A stretch of 64,000 bases of DNA, taken from positions 27,893,492-27,957,491 of the forward strand of contig NC_135998.1 in assembly GCF_048128805.1 (NCBI RefSeq), in the 5' to 3' direction. How positions within the stretch are numbered: the first letter of the stretch is position 1; every line of letters begins with the position of its first letter. Source of the DNA: Centroberyx gerrardi. Taxonomy: Eukaryota > Chordata > Actinopteri > Beryciformes > Berycidae. The notes beneath the pieces are model-generated. The model saw nothing but the letters and a program-made list of their open reading frames with translations. It was not told the origin of the DNA and searched no databases. Shown here in pieces: positions 16,456-46,983 of this stretch. The translations under genes were made by a program, and so were the position numbers.

Positions 16456-17271
16456 ATATGTTTTGATAAAAATAACTCGTTTCCTGTCCCGTCACTTTAA
16501 ATGTAATCAAAACTACAGTCATGGTTGTGCGCTACCACATAATGTTGTTCGTCGCAGCCATATGCATATCTTTATTACAATTACAAAATGGCATGCTCCA
16601 GGCTCTACTATTGGGAAACCTAGGAAGAAGATGACGCATGCAGTTGTTGCCTATTTGGCAAGAGCCTGATGCTGGTTGTGCAACATCAAGGTACACTGGT
16701 TGAGGTGTGCGTAATTGCGCAGCGCTTTGAAAATGCGCACCACATCGTTCACATTAGAGGCTGCAGGTGGAACGCACATAACTGCCAAGCCGGCTTTGGA
16801 TGGATATAGCGATTTCATCAGCTGAAATATATCCTACACAGTTGGATGACATATTGGTAAGAATAACCCCCTGAACTTCCCCAGTACAGACCACAATTAC
16901 CTTTTACCTTCATCCATCAATGAACCTATCCATTGATAGATGACATGGATTGATGGAGTGCAGTGTGTTATAGTTATCTTTATAGTTGTCGCACTAGGTG
17001 TGAATGGGCCTTAACAGCCGCAATTTAGGCGCACGCTCATAAACTTTTCTGTCATCCTACTGTGATGCTCTTATTAAACAATAACAAAACAAACATCTCT
17101 GACTGGTAAAGGCAAATTGACATTGACATTGATTTTATATTTCATGGCAAGATGTGGCCTTTCTTATTCCATAGTGCCACTCGAGCTGTTTAGGTGGTTT
17201 GCCTAATTTTGTCCTATGAAAATCCTGGGAATTTTATCTTCCCCATGCGTGATGCCCTAGCGCCGCCTATG

Positions 17272-18050
17272 ATTAGGTCATTGATATTTAAGATTGAACT
17301 TTAAGATTTACTGCCTTTAAGGCATCACATCTGCAACAGTTGTAACTTCTTTTCAAACACTAAAACCATTTTCACCAGTTGTGACATTATAGAAAAAATG
17401 GCTGAGCCATAATAGATTTGATATTCTTTAATACCAAATGCCTGCATCTTTTTTTTTTTTTTATTTAACCCAGAATATAAAACAATTGTAAATAACTGGC
17501 ACACATAGTGAAACAAACAAAATTCACATAAAGAGAATACACAAGACGTTGTAATCAGCTCTTGTCTCCAGAAAGAATGTATGAAATGTTGAAGTGGCAG
17601 TGGTACAACACAGTACCAAAAATATTTGTGAAACTGACATCCAAATAAGATTTCTTTCTACAGCATAACAATTATGGATTACATCAAAGTATACATTTTA
17701 AAAAAAGCAAAGCACCAAAAATCTTTTGATTTATACAAGCTGTCAAATGTTCACAAATCAGTGTGGAATGTCTGCTGATGACGCTCTAACGAATCTTGAC
17801 AATATCTAGCTGTCCATGATCAGCTTGTTTTGATCATTTTTCAGAACAAACTCATCAGGTTTTAACACGTTTTTCTCCAATATGTTGTCCGGCAAAACTG
17901 ATATTGCCAGAGTTGAAATCGACCATAATGTTCTCTTTTGACCTATACATGTACTGCAGTGTGGGGTGCTTAAATATTACTGGCTAAAGATGGGCCAATG
18001 TTATGACTGGGTGTCTCTGTACTGAATTCAAGGCGTATGTGTGTGTGTGT
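17272..18050 (-). other. ash2l 3' untranslated region and convergent junction
   Basis: Lies between the transposon end and the ash2l stop. No coding exon is seen on either strand. The sequence just right of 17272 is the continuation of the DNA left of 6396. Confidence 0.6.
17460..17465 (-). terminator. Candidate ash2l polyadenylation signal
   Basis: TTTATT on the plus strand is AATAAA on the minus strand, about 590 bases after the stop. It adjoins a T-run on the plus strand, so low-complexity sequence could produce it by chance. Confidence 0.4.
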
Positions 18051-25608
<7,558 letters not shown>

Positions 25609-25857
25609 GTTTCAAATCAATGGCAATTAAACAGGAAACATCGCGAGACACGGTTGGGACAACAGGAAAATTAACTTCCGGGTAGTTGACAAGACAAGAA
25701 GGGTGGTTGAAATGTTTTAAAATAATTAAAAGTAAAGTTCAAACCCATACTAGAGCCACGTCGAAATCACATGGCAGTGTTTACTTTTCCAATTCAAATA
25801 ACGTTGGGTAGCAGATTGGTTTAGAAAGCCAGAAAGTCCAGAATGTGTGTAGTCTGT
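25609..25857 (-). promoter_or_regulatory. ash2l: ash2l 5' flank and probable promoter region
   Basis: Immediately upstream of the ATG at 25608, with CpG-containing stretches (TCGCGAGAC near 25640) and no TATA box. A TATA-less promoter suits a broadly expressed gene; the exact transcription start cannot be seen. Confidence 0.4.
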
Positions 25858-26260
25858 TGCTGCCTTCAAGGCCTCCTCGTAAACTCCTACTTCCCAGCAC
25901 GCAAGTCATTTGTGCTGCAGTGGCAGAACGAAGAGGAGTAATGCGGCTTAGACATGTAAATTATTCATTAGCCAGAAATTGTACAATTTATAGGCCTAAC
26001 TATGCACAAAATGCAAGACAACTAAAAGTTAAACAAAAGTGAAAATAGAAACATACAACAATACTAATTATAATTATTATTTGCATATAATGCCAAAAAT
26101 AAAATAGGCTACCTCGCCACCTACACGACACATTTCGGCAGTGTGGATATCGTAAAAATCTCCACGTTCTTACTTCTCAGTCTAATTTACCACTTTGTTG
26201 GATGTTCATGTGCGCTCAGGTCACCAATTACAATAATTCCGACATCACATGAAGGCAGCA
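25858..26260. mobile_element. MITE copy A upstream of ash2l
   Basis: TGCTGCCTTCA at 25858 and TGAAGGCAGCA ending 26260 are inverted termini. The internal sequence matches the element at 57565-58102: both have CCTCGTAAACTC near the left end and TTACCACTTT...GTTCATGTGCG plus CAATTACAATA near the right end. Confidence 0.7.
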
Positions 26261-27298
26261 TTTTACATTGAAACGCATTCAAACGGGTCTGGATTGAATT
26301 GCATTTGCAACTGATTTCAGTGTTGCAAAAAGTTTTATACTGTGATGCAAACTGGCTGTACATGACTTCGACTGTCACATAATACTCAACTGAATATGCT
26401 TGAGTTAGGCTATTAACAGAGAAGGGTCTCTGTCGTCATAACGCAGCAAGCAAAAGGTTTCTCTGGGTGTTTCTTCAATTCAAAGTGTATTTGCAGTAGC
26501 CTTCCATGCTACAAGAGCCACAGGAGATGAATTACAAGGGAAACAAAATACAAATGTTATTCAAATCCAAAAGTCCGACCATATTGTGCATGACCCATTT
26601 GTCTGTCTACACAGGAGTAGGCTACCGCTGCTGCATGATGCTTCATCAGGCGACAGGTGCACGCCAGAGGTTGCCAGATTATTAACTAATGGTATTTTGT
26701 AGGGTATTTCTGCAAAAGAAAAAAAAAAGCAATTAAGTGGTGAAATCAGTTTTCATCTAAAATTATTGTTTAATCTTTGTCACTGTGATCTCATGGCGTG
26801 CATGCTGTGGCTTTAAAAACTATCCTAGTATATTTATAGCCTAGGTCTTTATTGGTCGTAACACATTGTAGAATTATATGCCTATTGGACAAATATCTTT
26901 AAAATATGACGCTAAGATAAATGTTTAATGATCCCGTAAGAAACAGGTTGTTACTCTAGATAAAAAAGCCTACACAATGATTCCCAAAGTGGGGTCTGGG
27001 GACCACCGGGGGTCCTTAATAGGGTTACAGGGGGTCCCCGGCAAAATAGGTAGAAATAGTTTGATTTGAGCCCAATGACAAGGATGGGTTAGGGTTAGGA
27101 AAAATTGAAAAAATGAAAAAGTTTGGCTAAACAAACATGTATTTTTTCATTTGAATACAGCAGCCAACATTCAGTACGCCAGTAGAGGGCTCACTTCACC
27201 TTTGTTATTATAATGACTGAATGGTCATTGAATACCTTACCAAAATGTTAAAAGGACTGATATCAATATCAAAAGTGGCCAAGAAGTGGCCCACATTT
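26261..27298. other. Intergenic DNA with a hAT-type half-element
   Basis: No gene seen. At about 26978-27050, CCAAAGTGGGGTCTGGGGACCACC and what follows match the ends of common fish hAT MITEs; only one end is recognisable. Confidence 0.5.
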
Positions 27299-27302
27299 TT
27301 AA

Positions 27303-28062
27303 CCCTCCTGTTGTGTTCGTTTCATGTTAATTCTGTGTTCCCTGTCCAAAATGACCACCCCATTATAGCTGATTATAAATCCATAATAATACATATATTA
27401 TCACCTAATGTTGTGTTAGATCTTTTTATCAACTTAAGTTCTTGTGAACATTACAAGTTTTGAACTTCTATTTGCTATTTATGGCCTGTAGGCCTCATTG
27501 ACCTGAGCTCATACAACTCGTTTTTGAGTAAAAAAAGCATAATGTATGGATTATTTTGACTATAACAAACACTCAGATGAAACATATTGCGCTATTTATC
27601 ACAGACTACTTTGTGTCAAAGTTTAACAAGGACATTTGTTTTGAAACCATTTCAGATTTTTAAATAGAGGCACAAAATAACATCTGTTGTGTTCCCAGTC
27701 AAAACTGACCGGTATGGTTTTATTAGTAAAGAAAGGACATAGGCCCAAAACTACACATGAAAACTTTACTGCATCTTCACTGTCAGTTTCCTGGCCTCTC
27801 TCCTCCTCACCAGTGTCATGATCAAAGATAAGATCAAGAGCCTCACATACAGTATATTGTTTGGTCATTGTGCTGCCACAGAATGAATTGTGAGCAAGGC
27901 CTCAAAAAAGCTTTATATACCAGAGCTGCAAGAAAAGTTCTATTATTGAAACAATGTTGCGATTGTTTGTGAGAATGCCAACAGGTGTGGTTCCCGTGAG
28001 GGAAAGATTCTAATGGGGAAAGGTTCCTGTGGGGGTTGCCATGGAAGCCAAGAAGGGGAGTG

Positions 28063-28095
<33 letters not shown>

Positions 28096-28384
28096 CAAAC
28101 ACACATACATGTGGGGCATGATGAATGGGCATGTGCCTGAACTCAATTTTATACACTAATTGTAGTCTCACCCATTCATTTCTAATGATGGGAACACCAC
28201 AGGTGTACAAAAGTTAAATAAAACACCCAAAATTTAATGAAAATTATCAAAATTTATTTTGTGTGTTCAGATGCCCTGTGTGGACAAAGTCATGGAACCT
28301 TATGACAATCAGATTAAATAAACTACATTTTTCAGAGAGAAAACTTGTAAATCGGTCCAATTCGACCAGAACACAATAGGAGGG
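27303..28384 (-). mobile_element. piggyBac-like deletion derivative with TTAA duplications
   Basis: TTAA at 27299-27302 and 28385-28388 flank inverted termini CCCTCCTGTTGTGTTC and GAACACAATAGGAGGG, which differ at one position. The TTAA target and CCCT-type ends are diagnostic of piggyBac. The 1,082-bp element retains a truncated coding segment on the minus strand and carries a (GT)n run at 28065-28093. Confidence 0.88.
27623..27868 (-). pseudogene. Remnant N-terminus of a piggyBac-type transposase
   Basis: The 81-codon minus-strand frame begins MTKQYTVCEALDLIFD and continues with acidic GEEERGQETDSEDA, the typical acidic start of vertebrate piggyBac transposases. It then runs into unrelated sequence and stops. 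The DDE catalytic domain is absent, matching an internal deletion. Confidence 0.55.
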
Positions 28385-28388
28385 TTAA

Positions 28389-29015
28389 GTATATTTGATG
28401 TTTTAATGTAAAACCTTAACATAAAAGAATGAACTGATAACAAAGGCTCTAAAAAAAGATCCAGCATGGTGCTTTTAAGGCTATTTATACTAATTTAGTT
28501 CAAGGTGACAGTTAATTCTTTTTTAAAAGTCTGAATTTTATTTCATTTATTTAATGTGTGTTTATTTTTGTGGAAACCTTGCATACTATGGATTTTTTTC
28601 AGTTGGATTAGGATCAACTGGAGATGGGACTTGGTTTGTTTTGGTTTGACAAAATTATTATGTTTATGTGCAATGGTGGAAGCCTCGGCGCCCTTTGTGG
28701 AAGTTGGGTGCTGTGGATTTGTAGCCACATCCACTATAGTTTAATCACGGAGTCAGGGAATTGTGGTCAGGGTTTTTTTGTTTTTTTTTGCAGCCTCTGA
28801 AGCAGCCAGAAAGAGTTGAGCTGAGCTGGAAACACAGCAGAGTCCAAAGAATGAACATCCATCTCATGACTAAGACCCGCTGACATAGGAATGGCAGCAT
28901 GAGATACTGTAGCTGTGTGAGGCTTTGCAGCAAAATTCCACATTCATATTACTCTTTGAATATATTAAATCTTTGCCCATTTCCAAAGCAACTTTTTATG
29001 TTATCATTGAATGTA
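28389..29015. other. Intergenic DNA, no gene seen
   Basis: AT-rich sequence with T-runs. The short complementary open frames near 28543-28744 have no recognisable motif. Confidence 0.5.
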
Positions 29016-29023
29016 AATTAGAG

Positions 29024-29363
29024 CAGTGATTCTCAATCTTTTTCATATCAAGGACCCCTAATTTAGTCCACATTAGGGCCATGGACCCCCATTTGATGAG
29101 ATTTTGTCTCTCAGACCCAAATCTGAGAATATTTTTATTGGTAGATATGATTTTGTCCAGAATTCCATAACTATCTGTATTGTAGGTAGAGAGAAAACAG
29201 TGAAACTATGATCAAAACAGTCATTCTTCTACATTCTCTAATGTGTTAACTTCTTGTAAATGAAATAATGCTGAAGTTTAACAATTCATCAATTTGTTGG
29301 GGACCCCCTGGAACCCCCTCAAGGACCCCTGGTGGTTCTCGGACCACATGTTGAGTACCATTG
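29024..29363. mobile_element. 340-bp hAT MITE with perfect 8-bp duplication
   Basis: Starts CAGTGATTCTCAA and ends TTGAGTACCATTG. It is flanked by AATTAGAG on both sides (29016-29023 and 29364-29371). A close relative lies at 38664-39000. Confidence 0.95.
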
Positions 29364-29371
29364 AATTAGAG

Positions 29372-31760
29372 TGTTCAGAGATCCCATGCTTGAAAAAGTA
29401 AATGCACGTTAGTAGGCAAAAGTTTTGACTGAAACTTGACTGAAACTCCAGGGTAGGTTTTATGATGAGATTTAGGGCTGGTATATTTTCATGTTTTTTT
29501 TTTGTTTTTTTCCAACTAGATTTCTACTGTCTTTACTATGTACTTCTGACATAATACCATGATTCAGATGCTCTGTTAAACCACACTGGAGGACGGCTTC
29601 TTTTCATGATCATGCTTAGGTCACTAAAAATGCCAAGACACAAGAAATACATTTTGTGAATAGCTGTTTATCTACGCGAATTTCTGGTGTCTTTCTTTTT
29701 GTCATTTTATATATTTAATGCCCATGTGCTTCACATGGGGATAAGCACCTGATCAAGTTTGGATGTGCATACACTTCTTCTTTTCTTTTTAATCTAAACT
29801 TCCCCATTTAGTTTAGATTAATACAAAACTGTGATGACGCCAAAGCACCCAATTACTATCTTCCATTCAAACACTATTTAGAAGTTTGTGGCCCACTCTG
29901 CCTCCAGCAAAGACGCACCGTGCACAAAGGCCGAGAGACGTGTGTTAAAGTAGCAGCATGAAAGCTCACAAAAGAGCACTACAAGTTAGGAATGCTAAGA
30001 GCACCCCTGGGTGCTGCTATAAATGCCTTTTAAAACCATTGTTAAGGAGATAATAGTTGTGTTGTCTCCTCCCCATTCTCATTGCAATGGAGACACATCT
30101 GTGATGCTGGGATACTGTGAGGTAGTTATGAATAGGTGAAGGAGTGAGATCTTTGTTTCTGCCTTCATGTGACCTTGTAAATGGTTCTAACTGGCTCTTT
30201 AGCATTCCTCTTGTTGTCTGCTGCACACTCTTTCTAACATCCTTGCCTCCAGGACTGAGATCACTGGAACATTCTTGCTGCAAGGACTGGGATTCATTAC
30301 TTTCTGTTTAGGCTATATGATCTGGAATCACCACAAGTTACAATATGTTACAGTATATGAAATGGGATGTAGGCTCTGTTCCTTGAGCCTTCTTTGCCAG
30401 CTGTGAGAGAAATTAGTTTAAATTAGTTGACTGCCGTATATTCTCTGTGTCTCTTCGCCCCTTTGCCTCATCATAGTCCCCCATCGTCTTCATCCCCTCA
30501 TCTTTTCCCTCTTCACCCCTCTACTTTCCTCCCTGAGTTTGTCCATTTCCCCCTGGGTGCTGCTGAACAAAGGCCAGGGTCGCAGAGGGTCAAGCCTACT
30601 GGTGACATCTGCTAATTGTCCTGATGGGCCGGCCTCTCTTGTCCTTTCAATACCAGTCGCTCTGTAGGTGTCTGTAGCTGGGAGCACGCTGGCAGCTGCC
30701 ACTGTACACCACCTTTATGGCTTACCTCCACAGGGTCATTTACCCCCTATATCTATACTGCCCCCCCTTGAGAACTAATCCATAGCCTGTAATGTGGATC
30801 TAAAGATCAGACTATTACAAGTATACTTTAAACCCCTCTATGGATTGTCATGGCAAAGATTAGTTTGAACTCACAGTCATCCTGATTCATACCCTGACTC
30901 TGATCAATCTCATTTGCTCTCAGTCATTTAGTGCTGTATCACTGGGGTTATTTACTGTTTCATGAATCATCCAAAGTCATCAAATGATGTTTGCTGCTTT
31001 TGTAAGGAAAATCCCTTTATGTACAAAAAACCCCCAAAAGTCTGTTCTCTCTTCTTTAGCTCTTATTGTATTTCCTTTCTTAGCACTTGCTCTTACAATA
31101 TTGTAAGGACACCGAGGCCCTGACCTTATTATTTTTGGTTGCTTGTAATGTGATGATTGGCTGGGTGTATATGAATAATGTAAACAGTGATAACAACAAT
31201 CTTTAATTAATTCTGCTTGAAGCGTCATATCTCAAATTCTCACTCAGTGGGACTGAGGCATGTAGCCTAATGCCAATGATCAGATGGGCAATTGCACTCG
31301 TAAACTTGTTAGTGGGCTTCTAATTAAACCTAAGTGCTTTGTGAGGACGCTACACTTAACAGGACAAATGGCACTATTGAAATTGGGACACAAGGGAGAC
31401 AGAGGCGCAACTTTCCCTTTGAGGAGTCGATCAATTAGCATCACAACCCGTGTTCACGTGTCCTACCGGCGTAAAATCTCACATTTGCAAATAATGACAA
31501 GGAAGACGACAAAAAGGAACACGGCCCGCAAAGAAAGGGGCACATTTTAACCAGATGCCCGGCAATAAATAACAGGGTAGATGCCCCCCCAGCTGAGCGC
31601 GGGCATTAACATGTTGAAGTGGCCGCACGGGGGGCTGGAGCGTGTCTGCGCGTCTGCACAGGAAGACGTGAGCCTGCAATTGTCCTGCAAGACGCATCGG
31701 TTCATTTGGGTAGCTTTTTGAATGAAATGTAAATTTGATGCTGAAGTGGCGTGTGCTGGA
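29372..31760. other. Intergenic DNA upstream of the homeobox gene
   Basis: No coding exon supported. It may hold regulatory sequence for the developmental gene at 31853, but no specific site can be assigned by eye. Confidence 0.5.
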
Positions 31761-31764
31761 CGTG

Positions 31765-31774
31765 TATATATAAG
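31765..31774 (+). promoter_or_regulatory. pnx: TATA box of the homeobox gene
   Basis: TATATATAAG lies 88 bases before the ATG at 31853. With normal TATA spacing, transcription would start near 31795, leaving a short leader of about 58 bases with no intervening exon needed. Confidence 0.7.
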
Positions 31775-31852
31775 CCCGCTGGCCCAGAGGAGCACGAGCA
31801 GCGACACTGTGTCCTTTTTGGTCCTCGGGGAGTATACAGGCTACACGTTGAC

Positions 31853-32633
<781 letters not shown>

Positions 32634-33005
32634 TGCGCAACTCTGACCGAAGTGACTGAACATGTGCCAATATTCCCAGAAACTGTTGGTACTGTTATTA
32701 ATACTTATTTATAAGAGCCGATGTGCCAAATGGAGGCTGTGTTAAAAGTGAAAATGAATAATGTTAAATATTTTCTTATGGAATTATGCGGATAAATTAT
32801 TTTGATACACATTTTTTGAAACGGTTCCCGTTTGTTCTTTGCTTCTTGAAATACACTGACTTGATACTAAAACATTTCAATGATGATAAGTTGAATGTTT
32901 TGAACATTAACTTGAACATTAGAGGGTTAGACTTCGGGTCACATTCCTGAAACTCCTTCTAATGGCTCCAGAGTAGATAAAGTAGAAGGTTTTCTAAGAT
33001 TGGGG

Positions 33006-33042
<37 letters not shown>

Positions 33043-33209
33043 TATGTGTCTATGTGTAGAAGAGAATGAGAGAAAAAAGATTAAAGTAAAGATAGTTCTT
33101 TTATGTGCGCTTAACACAGCATGAACTTCACAACTTGGCCAAGAAAGTGTTGGAAGGAGTCTGCCAATTATTTAAGATATCCACTCCAGACCATCTGTTT
33201 GACACACAT

Positions 33210-33245
<36 letters not shown>

Positions 33246-33745
33246 CACAGCACAGCACACGCCTGAGCACATCTGTGTGCAATTTAGCACATACTCTTAT
33301 CCTCAGATGTCAGAAAGGGCCATTGGGTATGAACTCCATGAATTCCCCATGGTCCATCCATTATCACCAAGGAGACAAATAAATGCAGTATTTAGGTTAA
33401 ATATAAATATAATTATTCTAAAAGAAGCTATGCTAGTAGCCAAAACAATATTATGATTTCAGGAAAAAAAAATTGCGCTACCCCCTTTTATTCAAGTGCT
33501 AGAAATCCATGATAATTGAGTCTAAATGTAGAATCCGTTATATATATAAATGGTTAAGGCATGAAATATGTAGTTGTTATTATCTGCTGCTGTTTTATGT
33601 AAGGAATAGTCCATGGCAGGCCGTTTAGTGTGAAAGATCTTTGAAACACCCTGGAGCTCCCACCATCAATGAAGTATTAGAAACAGATGGAGGGAAAGGA
33701 AAACAATGTAGATGAGTGGGCAAAATGAAAGATTGAGAAGACTCC

Positions 33746-33776
<31 letters not shown>

Positions 33777-34454
33777 ACACACCATATCTGCCAAAATTGT
33801 GAGGCTCAGCGGGAAAGTGAGTCAACATGTAATGGAAATAAATGACAGAATTTTCCATGATGGAACACACGACTGATGTGTCTGGCTGACAGGTGACATG
33901 TTGCAGCAATGACACGGCTTTTCCATCCAGGTACACCAGAAACAACAGGCATGCTCAATGTTTTTTTTATATATTGTAGACTAGGATGTACTGTAGACAA
34001 ACACATCCTGAGTCTGTGAACTTCAGCTGTCCATCAACTGATGAAGGCAAGATGATGAAGCAGAATGGAATGTCCGTCTGACTCTACAACCTTATTCAAT
34101 ATGCTCACCCAGAAATAAAATCCTTAGATCCTCACATCTGGTCATAATTAATGTGATTGAAGTAATGCTGTGTAACCCATTGGTGACCAACGGGCAAACC
34201 ACAGTCAAAAGCTGTTTTGTAATACATAATGCATTATTCTAGATATTAACACAAAATCACTCAAGGCATGTCATTTATGTCCAAATCTTTTTAAAATTAT
34301 AGTATTTAAACTTAATTTTTTTTTTTTACATGGGCCCAAGCTTTAAGTCTCCATTCATTTTATCCACCTTTTTCTAGTGGTGTCTAATAAGAGTAAAGGA
34401 GAAGTCCTGACATCTCTGTAATGTAGAAATGTGTATGTATCTCCAAATCAGTGA

Positions 34455-34518
<64 letters not shown>

Positions 34519-34689
34519 TTTAAAAGTGTGTGTATGTGTGTGTTCAAGTCTGCTTAAAAGTTCATTCTCAACGTGAGACTTGGAACATCTTTATATATTC
34601 ACGTTATCGTTCCTATAATTTGATTTCCTCACTATAATCAACGGGAATTACACCCTGGTTAAGCAGTCTCTAGGTAAAACTAAGGGTGA

Positions 34690-34738
<49 letters not shown>

Positions 34739-34754
34739 TCCTTCTCTCTTTCCT

Positions 34755-34789
<35 letters not shown>

Positions 34790-35422
34790 CTCCTTTCTTT
34801 TTGTCTCTCTTTTTGTCTTTCTTCCCTCCGTCCCTCCCTCCCTCCCAGGAATGTGACGTTTGGCAGACGCTCCTCCCCCTCGCGCGGAGACGAGTGAAGG
34901 AAAGGGGGTGAAGGGCCATGAAGGAGAGATGTGACCGAGGGAGTATGCGAGAGAGGAGGAGGAGGAGGGTGGGAGGGAGGAGGACAAGGCAGGGAGGTGT
35001 GCTGCTGCTGAAAAGCCCCACTCCAGACAGCTGCATTTCCTTTCCTCCGGCGCGGCCAGGAAGCTGCTTTCAAAGTCTCCAGCCCCTCGACACTTTCTTC
35101 CTCTCTCCATCCAGGACAACAGGACAAGGCTCTCCGCGACTCCACTGATCTCCTCCTGCAGTTCTTCTCACTGCAGAGAAACAACCGGAACACATCACTT
35201 CCACGCCTTTGAAGACTCTTTAACGACCACAAAGTCTGGTATCCCGAGACAGCTGGATCTCTGCATGTGCGGGTCATATGTTAGTTATTGTGTGTGTGCT
35301 CTGTAACAGCCAAGTCCCTGGTTCCAGACACTGCCAGAAGGCCTAGTTTCATATTTAGGATCCTCCTGGACTAAGTCGGGGTCTGTTTCATCCTCATCAG
35401 TGCTGTGTTGACGCTGGGGGAA
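32634..35422. other. Intergenic region rich in simple repeats
   Basis: No gene supported. It holds (GT)n at about 33008-33040, (AC)n at 33206-33243, a C19 run followed by (AC)n at 33744-33781, (CT)n then (GT)n at about 34459-34518, and (TTTC)n at about 34691-34800. The last translates as Lys/Glu/Arg repeats on the minus strand but is not a gene. The region from about 34850 to 35422 is CpG-containing and is the likely aebp1 5' leader and promoter. Confidence 0.7.
34691..34800. repeat. (TTTC)n microsatellite
   Basis: Tetranucleotide array with a few CTTC and CTCT interruptions, lying 620 bases or more before the aebp1 start codon. Confidence 0.95.
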
Positions 35423-46687
<11,265 letters not shown>

Positions 46688-46977
46688 ACTCCATTACCCT
46701 TCATCTATGTTACACAAACACATTACTAGCCAATTCAGAATGATGCAACATCACAGCTATGATAAATCACACAAATCCAAATACTTAACTTGTTAGTTAT
46801 TTACATTGTTTTTCATTTCCATCAGTTTAAATGGAGAAGAATATGATTTTATGGGTATGTCCATTCGATAAATCTTTTTTAGAATTCTTTTTGTAATGTC
46901 TACACAGAGAATTGATCTGGAGAAAGGCCTCTGCTGAGCAGAGACAATACGGGACAAATGTAATTGGCTCTACGTTC

Positions 46978-46983
46978 AATAAA
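46978..46983 (+). terminator. aebp1: aebp1 polyadenylation signal
   Basis: AATAAA about 290 bases after the stop codon, preceded by a short untranslated region with no competing signal. Confidence 0.65.

Larger units (their letters stand above)
7009..17011. mobile_element. Inner 10.0 kb element with TAA duplications (PIF/Harbinger-like)
   Basis: The left terminus A-AGCCCATTCACATCTA (7009 on) matches the reverse complement of the right terminus (ending 17011). Similarity continues for about 40 bases, including ACTATAAAGATAACTAT in both arms. TAA lies on each side (7006-7008 and 17012-17014). A 3-bp TWA duplication suggests PIF/Harbinger, and the terminal motif resembles a common fish MITE. 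No HARBI1-like transposase was recognised. The cargo is two 35-bp arrays, a 75-bp array, a pogo-like insertion and a spliced minus-strand gene. Confidence 0.65.
6396..17271. mobile_element. Outer hAT-like element, 10.9 kb with nested insertions
   Basis: The left end reads CATAGGCGGCGCTA and the right end TAGCGCCGCCTATG, perfect inverted repeats. They are flanked by 8-base duplications, GTTAGGTC (6388-6395) and ATTAGGTC (17272-17279), which differ at one base. An 8-bp duplication and this terminal motif fit the hAT superfamily. A perfect subterminal palindrome lies at 6421-6439, and the right end has a related TTCCCCA. Only about 870 bp belongs to this shell; the rest is a second element (7009-17011) inserted into it. 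I see no hAT transposase. Confidence 0.8.

Noticed and set aside
34648-35277. Minus-strand frames with Lys-Glu-Arg repeats
   Set aside because: Direct translation of the (TTTC)n microsatellite in several frames.
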